Assembly (NCBI GenBank): GCA_026545225.1
Contig: CM048845.1
Coordinates: 18,073,001 to 18,137,000 of the forward strand
Source of the DNA: Cornus controversa
Lineage: Eukaryota > Streptophyta > Magnoliopsida > Cornales > Cornaceae
Length of the DNA: 64,000 nucleotides
Reading direction: 5' to 3'
Position numbers and translations under genes: made by a program. Position 1 is the first letter of the stretch, and each line of letters starts with the position of its first letter. The notes under the pieces are model-generated. The model made no database searches, had not been told where the DNA came from, and saw only the letters and a list, made by a program, of their open reading frames with translations. Below are positions 62,479 through 64,000 of the stretch, piece after piece.

Positions 62479-62696
62479 TGTCACACCCCAATTTTTGAGT
62501 CGTCGGAGACTCTGTCTCTGAGCCCGAATCCCGAGGGTGAACCTAGTCACATCTTAAACTTAAATTATCGCAGAAGCTTAATCACATACATACACGTATA
62601 TATGTATAACTCAACACCAACTAATCCTAGTGGGCCCCACACTTGACCTCACCTACGTGTCCAACATATCTAAATTGTCAAACTTACCCATAGATT

Positions 62697-62882
62697 ATGA
62701 TACATCATAATGATGATTATGATAAATTATAATTTACAATGCATCAGAGATGTATTGTAACATCGTGTGAAACGTGTTGTTTTCCATCCCAATTTCCCAA
62801 CACTATTACAATACATCGATATTGGTCCTATGATGCATTGCCAAATTACGATACATCGTAATGGGCATTACGATACATCATA
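62697..62882. repeat. Palindrome cluster in LTR B (ATTACGAT-AC-ATCGTAAT)
   Basis: The clearest site is ATTACGATACATCGTAAT at 62845-62862. Partial copies are at 62866-62882 (attacgatacatcataa), and degenerate ones lie around 62697-62760 and 62808-62836. Confidence 0.8.
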
Positions 62883-63539
62883 ACCCCTCTAAGGCAAATC
62901 CTACAGAGTTCATAAGTGTTCACTAATCCTATACAATTCACATCCAAACACATTAGTATCCTTAATTCCATTTATGCAACATTGAGACATAAATCTAATG
63001 TTCTAAAATCATAAACTCCATACACTCTATGAATTTGATCCAAATCCTATATTTTCATTCATATAATTCTCCAAATTCATAGTTATCATATGGATTATAT
63101 ATATAAGGGTCCAAAAGTATAAATAGTGCAACCATAGTTACAATTTCAACAAAATCAACATGCCACAAGCCGACATGGATATCATTAGATACAATATCCA
63201 AAAATAACTCCAAAATATCACAAGGAACTCCACTTGGATGTTCATGTCCCGTCCATCATCGGTGCCTTATCTGTAAAAAAAATTTTTTTGGAGGGGTGAG
63301 CAAAACAACGAGCTCAGTAGGAATTTTTCAACCCACCTAGGCATCGACTCGACACCGACCTTTATGATATGAAACCATATATGATGTCGCTACACTATAT
63401 GATATATATCAAGCTTTCATGTTAACCAACACAAATGCAATTCAACAGGTGTGCATTTAATCTATACGTCATGATTAACAGTTAATACACATAAGCATCA
63501 AGATATTTATACCTTCTTCGGTCATAATTCGATACATAG

Positions 63540-63840
63540 ACCTGATTGGCCAACTCTGATGATCATGTGGTATTGAACAACTTCGATGACACCCGTATGA
63601 TTTGGACAACTCTGAAGAATCATACAATCCCGGCAATACATTGGTCTTGCCATTGTAAGTGGGCAACTTCGACGATCATAAGATTTTGGACAACTCCAAA
63701 TTCTAGGCATTACCCTTGGTATGATTAGGAAACTTTGACAGTCATACTTTAGTGGATAATTATACTACTTTCGTGACATGGTTGGACAACTCCGAACCTC
63801 ATGTATGGCTTACTTGGACAATCCTCCAATACATAGACAT
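63540..63840 (+). repeat. Diverged tandem array in LTR B
   Basis: Units of about 45 bp built on ggacaactcYgaNNatcat recur about seven times with spacing changes. Confidence 0.7.
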
Positions 63841-64000
63841 ATATGCACATTAGGCACATATAACACATATCATATATTTTTCATGTTAACCCAATTCACA
63901 TTCTTTTTACATATGATTTCTAGCATGCATTTTATCTACATATTCTCCATATAGTCACATATATCCTTTAATACATGCATATTATTCACATATGCATACA

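Larger units (their letters stand above)
62479..64000 (-). repeat. LTR B: 5' LTR of element B, runs off the window
   Basis: It begins TGTCACACCCCAATTTTTGA and shares with LTR A the phrase gcccgaatcccgagNgtgaa, the stretch catcatcggtgccttatNtg, and the block gtgag...gctcagtaggaat (63295-63323). It carries its own palindromic repeats (62697-62882) and its own array (63540-63840). At least 1.5 kb long. Confidence 0.8.

Overview
The window is nuclear DNA from a flowering plant, most likely a eudicot. It is AT-rich, has two interrupted host genes with plant-type splice sites and kilobase introns, and is full of plant transposon families (Ty1/copia, Ty3/gypsy chromovirus, TRIM, LINE, PIF/Harbinger, MITEs). 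No bacterial or organellar genes are present. All gene models come from reading the sequence; no database search was possible.

Region 1 (1-18.96 kb): one minus-strand host gene fills the first 18.8 kb. It encodes a seven-bladed WD40 protein with a nuclear-signal-like N-terminus and a coiled coil. Seven coding exons (18809 down to 1) join in frame at GT-AG sites, and the window edge cuts the gene within a few codons of its probable stop. Its introns hold a 3'-truncated LINE, an intact-looking 235-bp TRIM with target-site duplications, a 5'-truncated LINE tail and a decayed copia gag fragment.

Region 2 (18.96-32.1 kb): an AT-rich intergenic stretch. It holds a TIR element inside a TA microsatellite, a young, internally shortened copia element with matching LTRs and a CTTGT target duplication, a possible Helitron around it, a GGT-rich tract and several microsatellites.

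Region 3 (32.4-35.6 kb): a two-exon minus-strand gene for an APO-family organellar RNA-binding protein (APO4-like), with a 103-bp LINE tail in its intron bounded by a 17-bp target duplication. Upstream lie an exon fragment of an INDETERMINATE DOMAIN zinc-finger gene (about 36.2-36.4 kb) and a possible orphan first exon (37.4 kb).

Region 4 (37.6-44.8 kb): a 5.4-kb PIF/Harbinger DNA transposon with TIRs and TTA target duplications. It carries an intact Myb/SANT-like ORF and a recently damaged DDE transposase. A 485-bp MITE that looks like its deletion derivative sits 1.26 kb away.

Region 5 (44.8-52.0 kb): intergenic, with a recent 242-bp tandem duplication and no convincing host gene.

Region 6 (52.0-64.0 kb): Ty3/gypsy chromovirus (Tekay/Del-like) territory. 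One broken element (52011 to about 60.5 kb) is followed by LTR pieces of two related elements. These three related LTRs share conserved blocks at matching positions. Between the blocks each carries its own unrelated cluster of short perfect or near-perfect palindromes and its own tandem array. This modular pattern is the least expected signal in the window.
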